The notes under the pieces: model-generated
What the model was told of the DNA's origin: nothing
The model's input: only the letters and a program-made list of their open reading frames with translations
The model's database searches: none
Program-made: the position numbers and the translations under genes
Shown: piece by piece, positions 1-8,020 of the stretch
How the letters are laid out: every line of letters begins with the position of its first letter
How positions within the stretch are numbered: the stretch's first letter is position 1
Source of the DNA: Bradyrhizobium sp. WD16
GTDB lineage: Bacteria; Pseudomonadota; Alphaproteobacteria; Rhizobiales; Xanthobacteraceae
Length of the DNA: 64,000 nucleotides
Direction of reading: 5' to 3'
Assembly: GCF_024181725.1 (NCBI RefSeq)
Contig: NZ_CP028908.1
Location: 3,213,501-3,277,500 of the forward strand

Positions 1-98
1 CTATCGCAATGGGGCCGTCGAACGTGATTGCGCGCGACTGGGTCGGCAAGTCGCTGGTCGGTCAACCGCTTGAGCTGTTCTACGAGGGCGGTGAGTGA
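1..98 (+). CDS. 3' end of an unidentified gene
   Basis: An open frame runs from the window edge (first complete codon at base 3) to a TGA at 96-98, giving 31 residues that end in FYEGGE. The visible tail includes GPSNVIARDWVGKSLVG, which has good codon usage for this genome, but I do not recognise the family. The gene starts outside the window, so its length and function cannot be judged. It converges on the DUF2778 gene that follows, with a GC-rich hairpin between them. Confidence 0.5.
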   Translation, partial: IAMGPSNVIARDWVGKSLVGQPLELFYEGGE

Positions 99-118
99 GG
101 TCGAGCAGCGGTTATGGG

Positions 119-136
119 CGGCGGCGTGAGCCGCCG
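119..136. terminator. GC-rich hairpin between convergent genes
   Basis: A 6-bp perfect stem (CGGCGG/CCGCCG) with a 6-base loop lies between two convergent genes. There is no T-run on either side, so it could be a weak bidirectional terminator or just GC-rich chance. Confidence 0.3.
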
Positions 137-196
137 ATCACCGCTCAGCAGGCGAGAGCGTGAGATGATGCGGTGCGCGGGCAGGCCTCGCGCACG

Positions 197-1387
197 CTAC
201 AGCTTGGCGACCACCAGCAGGCGCTTGATCTCGCCGCTGCGGAAGGCGCGCAGGAACTGATCGTAGTTGCGGAACGATACGCAGCCGTTGGAATCGCCGT
301 TCGGGCCGAGCATGTAGGTATGCGCCAGAAGCCCGGTGCGGCCGTAGACATTGCCTTCGCCGCCGACCGGCTTGAGGCGGATGGCCTGGACGCCGTGGAA
401 CAGGGATTCCCGCATCGACAGGTCGTAGATGTGAGGCGGGGTGGCACCGCGCATCCGCTCGCCGACATAGCGAGGATCGTCGAGGCGGTTGCCGAGACCG
501 GAATGGGCCTCGAGGCGCGTGCCGTCGGGCAAGTAGACGGTCTTGGCGCTGATGTCATAGACGGCGGTGTAACGGTCGACACCGGCGGCGGCAGCCGCAT
601 TCTTCGAGGTCAGCCCGGGGATGCCGCCGTCCGACGGCGCATAAGCGAGAACCGGGCCGACCGGTTTCGGCGCGCCGAACAGCTTCTGGAAGAACGAGGG
701 CTGCTCGGCCGGCGCATTGGCCAGCGCCACGGAATCGTTTTCCCGGGCGACCTCCGGCTGGCTCGGGCCGCTCGCCCGCTCGTTGCGGGCCTCGGCCGGG
801 CGGGCGCGTGGCATCGGTATGGAGGTGTCAACGGAGGTCTCGAGGGAGGCGAGCACGATCGAGGGCTTCGGCGCCGGGGCGGCGATCTGGGCCGCAAGTG
901 CCTTTTCATCCATCGGCGCCGGGGCGGCTTTGGCCCAGACGGTGGGGAAGCGTTCGTCGAAGCTGGCGCGCGGTTCGGCGGGCATGAAGTCCGCAGCGGC
1001 GAAACGCTCGGAGAAGGATACGGGCCGCGGTCCGACCGAGGCCGTGGTGTCGAGCAGGCGGTCGAAGGTGGCGGCGACGCGGTTCTCGCCGACCCATTGC
1101 GACGCCGGTGCGGGCGTCGAAAGCGCGGCGGCTGACAGCGATGGCGGAGACAGCGAAGCGGAGACGACCGGGACGTCGGTCTGAGGCGTAGCGAAGTGGC
1201 CATAGAGAAGCCCCGCGCCCAGCGCTACCCCGAGCGCTGGGACGCAGGAGCGGACAATGCTGCGATAACCGGAGGTCGGCTTGCGTTTGCGAGCGACCTT
1301 CGCGGGGCGACAATACACCCCGGCCCCGACACGCTTTCCCGTCACTTCCCACCCAATTCCACAGTTACAATCCGGTATCGGACTCAA
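197..1387 (-). CDS. DUF2778 (Tlde1-like L,D-transpeptidase fold) protein
   Basis: The 396-residue product has a basic N-terminus, one membrane segment at about residues 48-64, a long Pro/Ala/Ser-rich linker (about 70-270) and a C-terminal DUF2778 domain (about 272-396). The domain carries a SNGCVSF motif with Cys369 and an upstream His356. This resembles the SHGC motif of L,D-transpeptidases and the Tlde1 effector family, which act on peptidoglycan. The architecture (membrane anchor, long linker, periplasmic domain) suggests a cell-wall enzyme rather than a secreted type VI effector, and no type VI genes are nearby. The frame opens with a TTG at 1387 and no clear ribosome site, so the true start may lie up to about 15 codons further in, for example at the GTG of the VTGKRVG stretch. 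Confidence 0.75.
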   Translation of the reverse strand: MSPIPDCNCGIGWEVTGKRVGAGVYCRPAKVARKRKPTSGYRSIVRSCVPALGVALGAGLLYGHFATPQTDVPVVSASLSPPSLSAAALSTPAPASQWVGENRVAATFDRLLDTTASVGPRPVSFSERFAAADFMPAEPRASFDERFPTVWAKAAPAPMDEKALAAQIAAPAPKPSIVLASLETSVDTSIPMPRARPAEARNERASGPSQPEVARENDSVALANAPAEQPSFFQKLFGAPKPVGPVLAYAPSDGGIPGLTSKNAAAAAGVDRYTAVYDISAKTVYLPDGTRLEAHSGLGNRLDDPRYVGERMRGATPPHIYDLSMRESLFHGVQAIRLKPVGGEGNVYGRTGLLAHTYMLGPNGDSNGCVSFRNYDQFLRAFRSGEIKRLLVVAKL

Positions 1388-1746
1388 GGATCGCTACCGG
1401 ACCCCATCCGCAGGCTCCCCCCTGCGGACCGTCTGAACTTTGTGCCGCCGCCTATTTGGCAAGACGACATAGCGGCATTAAGGCCTAGTTTTGGTTAAAT
1501 GCCGATTAAGTATCGGCTCAACCACCATAATTGTTGAGAACGACGTGGCTTTACGGCACTTTCAAGGCGTTCGGCCATCGGCCCGCCGGTCCGGCGCTGG
1601 GGAGGCCGGAGAAAACGGGATAGATGGTTAAAAACGCCGGCTCCAGGTGGAAGTCCGGAATCGGCCGCCGTCGCCCCCCTGGCGGGCTGATCGGCCCGGA
1701 AGGATCATGATACCATAATCCTATCGTCCTGACATCTCAAGCCGAC
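1388..1746. other. Intergenic region, no gene seen
   Basis: The 359 bases lie between the 5' end of the DUF2778 gene and the 3' end of the ABC binding-protein gene, both on the minus strand. The DUF2778 promoter is presumably in the AT-richer part at about 1470-1550. I see no convincing ORF, RNA gene or terminator. Confidence 0.5.
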
Positions 1747-2772
1747 TCAGCTGCCGCTGCGGCCGGCGAGCTGGGAAATGAACATGTCGGACCATTTGGC
1801 CGGGGCGACCTTGATGGTGCCGGCGCGATGCATGAATTCCACGAAATTCATGATCTTGCTCGGTGTCGTGGCGAACTGCGTATCGGGATCGTCGAGGATC
1901 TTGAGGATTTCCTCCTTCGAGACCTTGGTCTTCGACGTCCGGGAGAAGATCTCCGCCGCATCCGCCTTGCGGGTGCGGATGAACTCGTCGGCGGCGTCGA
2001 GGGCGGCCACCATTGCTTCCGCCATCTTGGGGTTGGCGTCGACGAACTTCCTGGGCGCGTAGACCACGTCCATGGTGAGATTGCCGATGACCTCCACGGA
2101 GTTGACGACGCGATGGATGTGCGGGTCGGCGAGCTCGAGGTAGGAGAAGGGCGGCGAGGTGAAATGCGCGGTCACTTCCGTCTTGCCCGAGGTCAGCGCC
2201 GCCAGCGCTTCCGGATGGGGCAGGCTCACGGTGATCGGGTCTAGCTTGGCGAAATTCTCGAGGCCGAACTGCTTGGCCGCCAGCATCTGCAGCACGACCG
2301 CCGACAGCGAGGTCTTGATGCCGGGCAGTGCGATCTTGTCGGTGCTCTTGAAGTCGGCGAGACTCTTGATGTTCGGATTATTGGTGTTGAGATAGAGCGA
2401 CGTGGCGCTGAGCGCGCTGATGCCGACCACTTCGACGTTGGGAATGCCGCGCGCCTTGGACCACAGGGTGATGAAGCCGGGCGCGCCGGTGCCGGCGAAA
2501 TTCAGCGTGCCGGCCATCATCGCGTCGTTGATGACATTGCCGCCGTCGAGCAGCACCCACTTGACCTTGACGTCGCCGAGGCCGGCCTTCTGCGCTTCCT
2601 TCTCCAGGAACTTCTGGTCCTCCATGACGATCAGCGGCAGATAGAGAATGCCGTATCCCTTGGAGATGCTGATCTCCTTGACCTCGGCGCGGGCCGCCGG
2701 CATCGCCACGGTCAATGCCAGAGCCACGCCTGCGATCAATCCGGACCAACGGTTCAAGCCGATTGCATTCAT
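1747..2772 (-). CDS. NitT/TauT-family ABC transporter, periplasmic substrate-binding protein
   Basis: The 341-residue protein has a Sec signal peptide (hydrophobic core about 11-24, likely cleavage after ARA at 29) followed by an SsuA/THI5/NMT1-like binding fold. It captures a small, probably anionic or sulfonate-like ligand in the periplasm for the permease and ATPase encoded upstream. The ATG at 2772 was chosen because AGGGAGG lies 6 bases before it and the signal peptide starts there; the longer open frame upstream is the permease gene in another frame. Residues 45-120 hold the two-lobe start of the fold (GYGILYLP, GAPGFITLW). The ligand cannot be read from the sequence: nitrate, taurine, aliphatic sulfonates and aromatic acids are all transported by this family. 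It is the last gene of a three-gene operon, 47 bases after the permease. Confidence 0.85.
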   Translation of the reverse strand: MNAIGLNRWSGLIAGVALALTVAMPAARAEVKEISISKGYGILYLPLIVMEDQKFLEKEAQKAGLGDVKVKWVLLDGGNVINDAMMAGTLNFAGTGAPGFITLWSKARGIPNVEVVGISALSATSLYLNTNNPNIKSLADFKSTDKIALPGIKTSLSAVVLQMLAAKQFGLENFAKLDPITVSLPHPEALAALTSGKTEVTAHFTSPPFSYLELADPHIHRVVNSVEVIGNLTMDVVYAPRKFVDANPKMAEAMVAALDAADEFIRTRKADAAEIFSRTSKTKVSKEEILKILDDPDTQFATTPSKIMNFVEFMHRAGTIKVAPAKWSDMFISQLAGRSGS

Positions 2773-2819
2773 GGTCGTCCTCCCTGTTGTGAATCGATTA
2801 TCGCCTCGGCCGCGTTCTG

Positions 2820-3701
2820 TCAGGCCTGCATGCCCCAACGGTGCACGGTGCGGCGCTCGATCGCCGCGAACACCACGTGCTCGACGACGAGGCCGATCAT
2901 GATCACGGTGAACAGCCCGGCGAAGACATTGGCGGTCTCCAGCGCATTGCGGTTCTCGAAGATGAACCAGCCGAGGCCTCCCGATCCGGACGAGACGCCG
3001 AACACCAGTTCCGCGGCGATCAGCGTCCGCCAGGCGAAGGCCCAGCCGATCTTGAGGCCGGTCAGGATGCTGGGGAAGGCCGCGGGGATCAGGATCTTGG
3101 TCACCAGCCGCAGGCCGCGAAGACCATAGTTCAGCCCCACCATGCGCAGCGTGTTGGAGACCGAGCGGAAGCCGGAATGGGTGTTGAGGGCGACCGCCCA
3201 CAGCACCGAATGCACCAGCACGAAGATCACGCTGCCCTGGCCGAGGCCGAACCAGATCAGCGCCAGCGGCAACAGCGCGATCGCCGGCAGCGGGTTGAAC
3301 ATCGACGTCAGCGTTTCCAGAAGGTCGGTGCCGATCCGCGAACTGATGGCCAGCGTCGTCAGCAGGCCGGCGAGCAGCAGCCCGACGCCGTAACCGACCA
3401 GGAGGGTCTGCAGCGAGAGCATGACCCGCAGCGGCAGCACGCCGTTGGCGATGTTGTCCCAGAACGCCTCCAGCGTCGCCGTGAAGGTGGGAAACAGCAG
3501 GGCGTTGCCCAGCCATCGGCCATAAGCTTCCCAGATCAGCGCCAGCGCCACCAGGATCAGGGCCTTGCGCAGCCCGCCGATGCGATAGAGCCGCTGCAGC
3601 GGCGTGGCAACGGCTTCGACATAGGGGATGTCGGCGGGCGGGGTCTCGACCACGATCTCCGGCCGGGACAGCGCCAGTAACGAGGCGGTGGCGGTGGTCA
3701 T
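2820..3701 (-). CDS. NitT/TauT-family ABC transporter permease
   Basis: The 293-residue inner-membrane protein has about six hydrophobic segments and the cytoplasmic coupling loop of BPD-type permeases (residues about 205-225, around ILIPAAFPSILTGLKIG). It forms the membrane channel, probably as a homodimer. The ATG at 3701 overlaps the TGA of the ATPase gene by 4 bases, which fixes the start and shows translational coupling; the open frame extends far upstream but only as a shadow of the ATPase gene. The order ATPase-permease-binding protein matches SsuBCA/TauBCA-like operons, although no sulfonate-cleaving enzyme is adjacent. Confidence 0.88.
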   Translation of the reverse strand: MTTATASLLALSRPEIVVETPPADIPYVEAVATPLQRLYRIGGLRKALILVALALIWEAYGRWLGNALLFPTFTATLEAFWDNIANGVLPLRVMLSLQTLLVGYGVGLLLAGLLTTLAISSRIGTDLLETLTSMFNPLPAIALLPLALIWFGLGQGSVIFVLVHSVLWAVALNTHSGFRSVSNTLRMVGLNYGLRGLRLVTKILIPAAFPSILTGLKIGWAFAWRTLIAAELVFGVSSGSGGLGWFIFENRNALETANVFAGLFTVIMIGLVVEHVVFAAIERRTVHRWGMQA

Positions 3702-4471
3702 TGGTGTGCGCCTCCAAACAGCATGTCGTTGATGCGGGTTTCGAGCTGGCCCTGGGCCGCGGTGCCGAGCTGGCTCACCGGGATGCTGTTGAGCTCGGCC
3801 TTGACGCGCCCCGGATGCGGCGAGAGCAGCAGGATGCGGGTGCCGATGCGGATCGCTTCCTCGATCGAATGGGTGACGAACAGCACGGTGAATTTCGTCG
3901 TCTCCCACAGCGCCAGCAACTCGTCCTGCATCTTGCGGCGGGTCAGGGCGTCGAGCGCGGCGAAGGGCTCGTCCATCAGGAGGATGTCGGGCTCCATCGC
4001 CATGCCGCGGGCGATGGCGACGCGCTGCTTCATGCCCCCGGACAGGGTGTGCGGATAATTGTCGGCGAACTTCGCCAGCCCGACCATCGCGATGTAGTGG
4101 CGGGCGCGCTCGGCCGCTTCGTGGCCCGAGGCGCGGCCGCTCGCAGTGAGCGCGAAGGCGACGTTGTCGGCGATGGTCTTCCACGGCAGCAGCTGGTCGA
4201 ATTCCTGGAACACCATCATGCGGTCGGGCCCGGGTTCGCGAACCTCGCTGCCCTTGAGCCGGATTGCGCCTTCGGACGGCGCGATATAGCCGCCGATCGC
4301 CTTCAGCAGGGTGGACTTGCCGCAGCCGGACGGCCCGAGCAGCACGAAGCGATCGGAGCCATGGACGTCGAAGCTGACGCGATAGGTTGCCGTGATGCGG
4401 TGATCGACGGTGCGGTATTGCAGCGTGACGCCGTCGACGGCGAGCAGCGGCGCGGAGCCTTGACCGGCCAT
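3698..4471 (-). CDS. NitT/TauT-family ABC transporter ATP-binding protein
   Basis: The 257-residue ATPase powers import through the permease encoded just downstream. Walker A is GPSGCGKS at residues 46-53, the Q-loop lies in VFQEFDQLLPW, the signature is LSGGMKQR and Walker B is ILLMDEP, followed by the switch His in FVTHS. All catalytic elements are present and the length is normal for the SsuB/TauB group. It is the first gene of the operon and is divergent from the response regulator, with 181 bases between their starts. Confidence 0.92.
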   Translation of the reverse strand: MAGQGSAPLLAVDGVTLQYRTVDHRITATYRVSFDVHGSDRFVLLGPSGCGKSTLLKAIGGYIAPSEGAIRLKGSEVREPGPDRMMVFQEFDQLLPWKTIADNVAFALTASGRASGHEAAERARHYIAMVGLAKFADNYPHTLSGGMKQRVAIARGMAMEPDILLMDEPFAALDALTRRKMQDELLALWETTKFTVLFVTHSIEEAIRIGTRILLLSPHPGRVKAELNSIPVSQLGTAAQGQLETRINDMLFGGAHQ

Positions 4472-4652
4472 ATCCCCTCCCGATACGTTTTTGTCGTTCC
4501 GAAACGGAGCTGTAGCGCGCGGACCTGACGCGAAACTGACTCTTTTGCCCTCTTGCAGAGGACCGTGGCACAGGACCGGGGCGTCGCGCCGTCATTGCCC
4601 GTCCCGGGAGGACGCGCCGCGACGGCGCTGGAGGAGATGATAGCGATCAGTC

Positions 4653-5318
4653 ATGCGAATTCTGCTCGTCGAGGACACGCTGGACATCGGCGAGGCGATC
4701 GTGGCGCGCTTCGAGCGTCTCGGCCACGCGGTCGACTGGGCCAAGGACGGCGAGTGCGCCGACGATCTGCTCACCGTGCAGCACTACAGTCTCGTCATTC
4801 TCGACGTGATGCTGCCGGGGCGCGACGGTTTTTCCGTACTCAGGTCGCTTCGCGGGCGGCGCTGCGCGACGCCGGTGCTGGTGCTCACGGCGCGCGCCGC
4901 GGTGGATGACCGGGTCAGCGCGCTCGACCTCGGCGCCGACGATTATCTCGTCAAGCCGTTCGATTATCGCGAGCTGGAGGCGAGGGCGCGCGCTTTGCTC
5001 CGGCGCAGCAGCGGCAGCGCCACCAACACGCTGGTCTGTGGCCGGCTGGTGATCGATCGCAGCGCCCGGATCGCCAGCATCGACGGCAAGCCGCTGCCGA
5101 TGACGCGGCGAGAGTTGACCGTGATCGAGATCCTCGCCGCCAGGCCCGGGCACGTCTTCTCGAAGGAGCAACTGATGGACCAGTTGTTCAGCTTCGATCG
5201 CGACGCCAGCGCCAACGCGGTCGAGCAGTGCGTGGCGCGGGTGCGCCGCAAGCTCGAAGGCTCCGGGACCGAGATCAGGACCATGCGCGGTCTGGGGTAC
5301 CAAGTTGTCGTTATGTAA
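4653..5318 (+). CDS. OmpR-family response regulator (TctD-like)
   Basis: The 221-residue protein has a receiver domain (1-115) with acidic pocket E7/D8, phospho-acceptor D51 (VILDVMLPG), T79 and K101, followed by a winged-helix DNA-binding domain (about 125-219) ending in RTMRGLGYQV. It is the partner of the histidine kinase that overlaps its 3' end. The nearest relatives by pattern are TctD regulators of tricarboxylate uptake, but a TctABC transporter occurs only at 46-49 kb. Here the closest possible target is the divergent NitT/TauT ABC operon, whose start is 181 bases away. Confidence 0.9.
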   Translation: MRILLVEDTLDIGEAIVARFERLGHAVDWAKDGECADDLLTVQHYSLVILDVMLPGRDGFSVLRSLRGRRCATPVLVLTARAAVDDRVSALDLGADDYLVKPFDYRELEARARALLRRSSGSATNTLVCGRLVIDRSARIASIDGKPLPMTRRELTVIEILAARPGHVFSKEQLMDQLFSFDRDASANAVEQCVARVRRKLEGSGTEIRTMRGLGYQVVVM

Positions 5319-6693
5319 CGGCTGGCGGGGTTCGCTCACCACCCGCAGCCTGGCGCTGATCGCCGCCGCGGTGGTGCTGGGCGCGGCCGTGCTGATCGCC
5401 GCCGCGGTCTATTACGCGCGTCTCGCCGCCGGCGAAGCCTATGACCGGATCCTCACCCTCGGCGTGGTCCAGGTGGCGGAGAACCTGTTCGTTCAGGGCG
5501 GCGTCATCGCGGTCGATCCGCCGGCGGCGACCTTCGCCTCGCTGTCCTCCTTCGATCTGGTGTTCTACAAGGTGGTCGATCCGCGCGGCGTCGTGGTCGC
5601 CGGCCATCCGGACCTGCCGGACGCGGCCAAGCCGGCGAATCCGAACCGCGGCCCGGTGTTGTCGAACGGGTATTACCAGGGCCAAGACATTCGCCTCGCG
5701 ACGCTTGGCCGCCACTTCGCCGAAGCGCCGGGAGACGGTTGGGCCACCGTCACGCTGGCCCAGACCGTTTCGGCGCGCGACGCCTTCGCCCGTGAGCTCG
5801 CGATCAAGGCGGTGATGATCGTGCTGGCGATCAGCGCGCTGGCGCTGCTGGCCGGCGCGCTGGCCATCCGCCTCGCGCTGGCGCCGCTTGCCCGCGTCGA
5901 GCGTGCCATTGCGGCGCGCGATCCGAACAATCTCGACGCGCTGGATCTCGAAAGCCCGGTCGAGATCCATGCCCTCGTCAATGCGGTCAATCAGTTGATG
6001 GCGCGGCTGCGGCAGCGGATGTCGATGATGCAGCGCTTCATCGCCGACTGCGCCCATCAGATCCGGACGCCGCTCGCCGCGCTCGATGCCCAGGTCGAAC
6101 TGCTCACGGGCGAGGCGGCGCGCGACGGCGAGCGGATTACGCGCATCCGCCAGCGCAGCGGCGAGCTGGCTCGGCTCACCAATCAGCTGCTCGGCCACGC
6201 CATGGTGACGCACCGCGCCAATGCCGGCCTTCCCGGGACGGTGGACCTCGTGGCGCTGGCGCGGAGCGCGCTCGCAGACACCGTGCCCCTCACGATCGAG
6301 CGCGAGGTCAGCATCGCGTTCCGCGCCGCGGCGGATCAGGTGCCGATCGCCGGCGATGCCATGAGCCTGCGCGAAGCCATCGGCAATCTCGTCCACAACG
6401 CCATCACCCACGGCGCGAACTCCTCGCTTGCCGTCGAGCTCCAGACCATTGCCGACGAAGCCGTGGTGCAGGTGATCGATGATGGTTCGGGGATCGCGGC
6501 GGAGGACTGGCCGCGCATGCTGGAGCCGTTCGGCACCGGGCCGCGAGGCGGCTCCGGGCTCGGTCTGGCCATCGCTGCCGACGTGGTCAGGGCGCATGGC
6601 GGCACGATCGGCTTTCAGCACCGCGTCGACGGGCGCTTCGCCGTGGTGATTCGATTTCCGAGTGTCAGGCCGGCCGGGCACACGAGCGGTTAG
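5305..6693 (+). CDS. Two-component sensor histidine kinase (TctE-like)
   Basis: The 462-residue inner-membrane kinase has TM1 at about 17-38, a periplasmic sensor of the 2CSK_N type (about 40-165), TM2 at about 168-190, a linker, a HisKA domain with H251 in CAHQIRTPL, and an HATPase domain with N-box N361/N365, DDGSG at 392-396 and GGSGLGL at 415-421. It phosphorylates the regulator encoded upstream. The start is a TTG at 5305 that overlaps the regulator gene by 14 bases; no ATG is available before TM1. The sensor type suggests detection of a carboxylate in the periplasm. Confidence 0.88.
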   Translation: MSLCNGWRGSLTTRSLALIAAAVVLGAAVLIAAAVYYARLAAGEAYDRILTLGVVQVAENLFVQGGVIAVDPPAATFASLSSFDLVFYKVVDPRGVVVAGHPDLPDAAKPANPNRGPVLSNGYYQGQDIRLATLGRHFAEAPGDGWATVTLAQTVSARDAFARELAIKAVMIVLAISALALLAGALAIRLALAPLARVERAIAARDPNNLDALDLESPVEIHALVNAVNQLMARLRQRMSMMQRFIADCAHQIRTPLAALDAQVELLTGEAARDGERITRIRQRSGELARLTNQLLGHAMVTHRANAGLPGTVDLVALARSALADTVPLTIEREVSIAFRAAADQVPIAGDAMSLREAIGNLVHNAITHGANSSLAVELQTIADEAVVQVIDDGSGIAAEDWPRMLEPFGTGPRGGSGLGLAIAADVVRAHGGTIGFQHRVDGRFAVVIRFPSVRPAGHTSG

Positions 6694-7976
6694 ATCACGC
6701 CGGTCTCTTCTTCCGCTTCCGCCAGCGTCGCGGCGCTGACCGTGGCCCGGCGACGCGGCACCAGCAGCATGATCGCCGTGGCGCAGGCCATCGAGAGGGC
6801 GAGGATGGCGAGATTGAGCGGCAGCGGCGTGGTGAAGCGGCCGCCGAGCAGCGCGCCGCCCTGCGAGCACAGCGCGCCGAATCCCATCTGCAGGAAGCCC
6901 ATGGCCCCCGAAGCCGTGCCCGAGGCCTGCGGCCGGACGCTGATCGCCCCCGCCGAGGCATTCGACATGACAAAGGCATTGCCGAACGTGATGATCATGT
7001 GCGTGCCGAACAGCCAGGCGGGGGCCTGGTTCAGTCCGGTGACGCCCCAGATGGTATTGAGCACCGCGCCGGCGATCTGGATGGAAAGACCCAGCCAGAT
7101 CATGCGATCGAGGCCGTGGCGCGGCGACAACCGCACCGACACCAGGTTGCCGATCATGTAGGCGAAGCCGGCCGATGCGAACCATGCGCCATATTCGCTG
7201 GCGGACCGGCCCATGTGGTTGATGACGAGATAGGGGCCGCCGCCGGCGAAGGCGAAGATGATCGCTGATGCAAGCATCTGGCACAGCACGTAGCCGATGA
7301 AGGCGGGACTGGTGCCGAGCGCGCGGACGTCGTTGATGAAGCCGCCCTTGCGCCCGGCTAGCCGGCTCGGCCGGGTCTCCGGCAGCGCGACCAGAATGGC
7401 GAGGGTGGTGAAGGCGGTGAAGACGGCGAGGGCATAGAAGATCGCGCGCCAGCCGAACAGCGTGTCGATCATGCCGCCGGTGAGCGGGCTGAGCATCTGG
7501 GCGATCATCATCACGGCGATGACGAGGCTGATCATGCCGCCGACCCGGTGGCGGGGATAGAGGTCGCGGATGATGGCGCGGCTGATCACCATGCCGGCGG
7601 CGCCGCCGGTGGCCTGTGCCACCCGCGCGGCGATCAGCTGCGGCAACGTCGCGGCGAAGATGCAGGCAATATTGGCGGCGACCACCAGGGCGAAACAGCA
7701 GATCAGCACCGGACGTCGGCCGAACCGGTCGGACAGCGGTCCCATCACCAGCTGGGAGCCGGCCATGCCCACCATGTAGAGCGAGACCGTGAGCTGGGCG
7801 ATCGAGATGTCCTCGCCGAACCGCGTCGCGAGCTGCGGCAGCATCGGCACCAGCATGTAGAGCGAGATCGGCGCGATGCCGTTCATCGCCACCAGCAGCA
7901 CCAGCGTCATCGCGGTGGCGCGGCCCGTGGCCGTCGCGTCGCGGTCTCGTGCGTAAGGACCGGTCGTCTCCACCAC
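6690..7976 (-). CDS. MFS drug-resistance transporter, Bcr/CflA type
   Basis: The 428-residue protein has about 12 hydrophobic segments. It carries the MFS motif A (GPLSDRFGRRP, about residues 79-89) and a helix-5 segment, PLTGG, at about residue 165 in the antiporter (motif C) position. It is expected to export a drug or metabolite in exchange for protons. It converges on the kinase gene, with a 4-base overlap of the two stop regions. The N-terminal 22 residues before TM1 are hydrophilic, and the ATG at 7976 is the plausible start. The substrate is not readable from the sequence. Confidence 0.85.
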   Translation of the reverse strand: MVETTGPYARDRDATATGRATAMTLVLLVAMNGIAPISLYMLVPMLPQLATRFGEDISIAQLTVSLYMVGMAGSQLVMGPLSDRFGRRPVLICCFALVVAANIACIFAATLPQLIAARVAQATGGAAGMVISRAIIRDLYPRHRVGGMISLVIAVMMIAQMLSPLTGGMIDTLFGWRAIFYALAVFTAFTTLAILVALPETRPSRLAGRKGGFINDVRALGTSPAFIGYVLCQMLASAIIFAFAGGGPYLVINHMGRSASEYGAWFASAGFAYMIGNLVSVRLSPRHGLDRMIWLGLSIQIAGAVLNTIWGVTGLNQAPAWLFGTHMIITFGNAFVMSNASAGAISVRPQASGTASGAMGFLQMGFGALCSQGGALLGGRFTTPLPLNLAILALSMACATAIMLLVPRRRATVSAATLAEAEEETGVI

Positions 7977-8020
7977 GCCCGACGAACTCCTCCCTGGATA
8001 ACCCGTCGGGCGCGCGCAGC

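Noticed and set aside
197-1387. Type VI secretion effector (Tlde1) identity for the DUF2778 protein
   Set aside because: The domain matches, but the protein has a membrane anchor and long linker, and there is no immunity gene or type VI component nearby.
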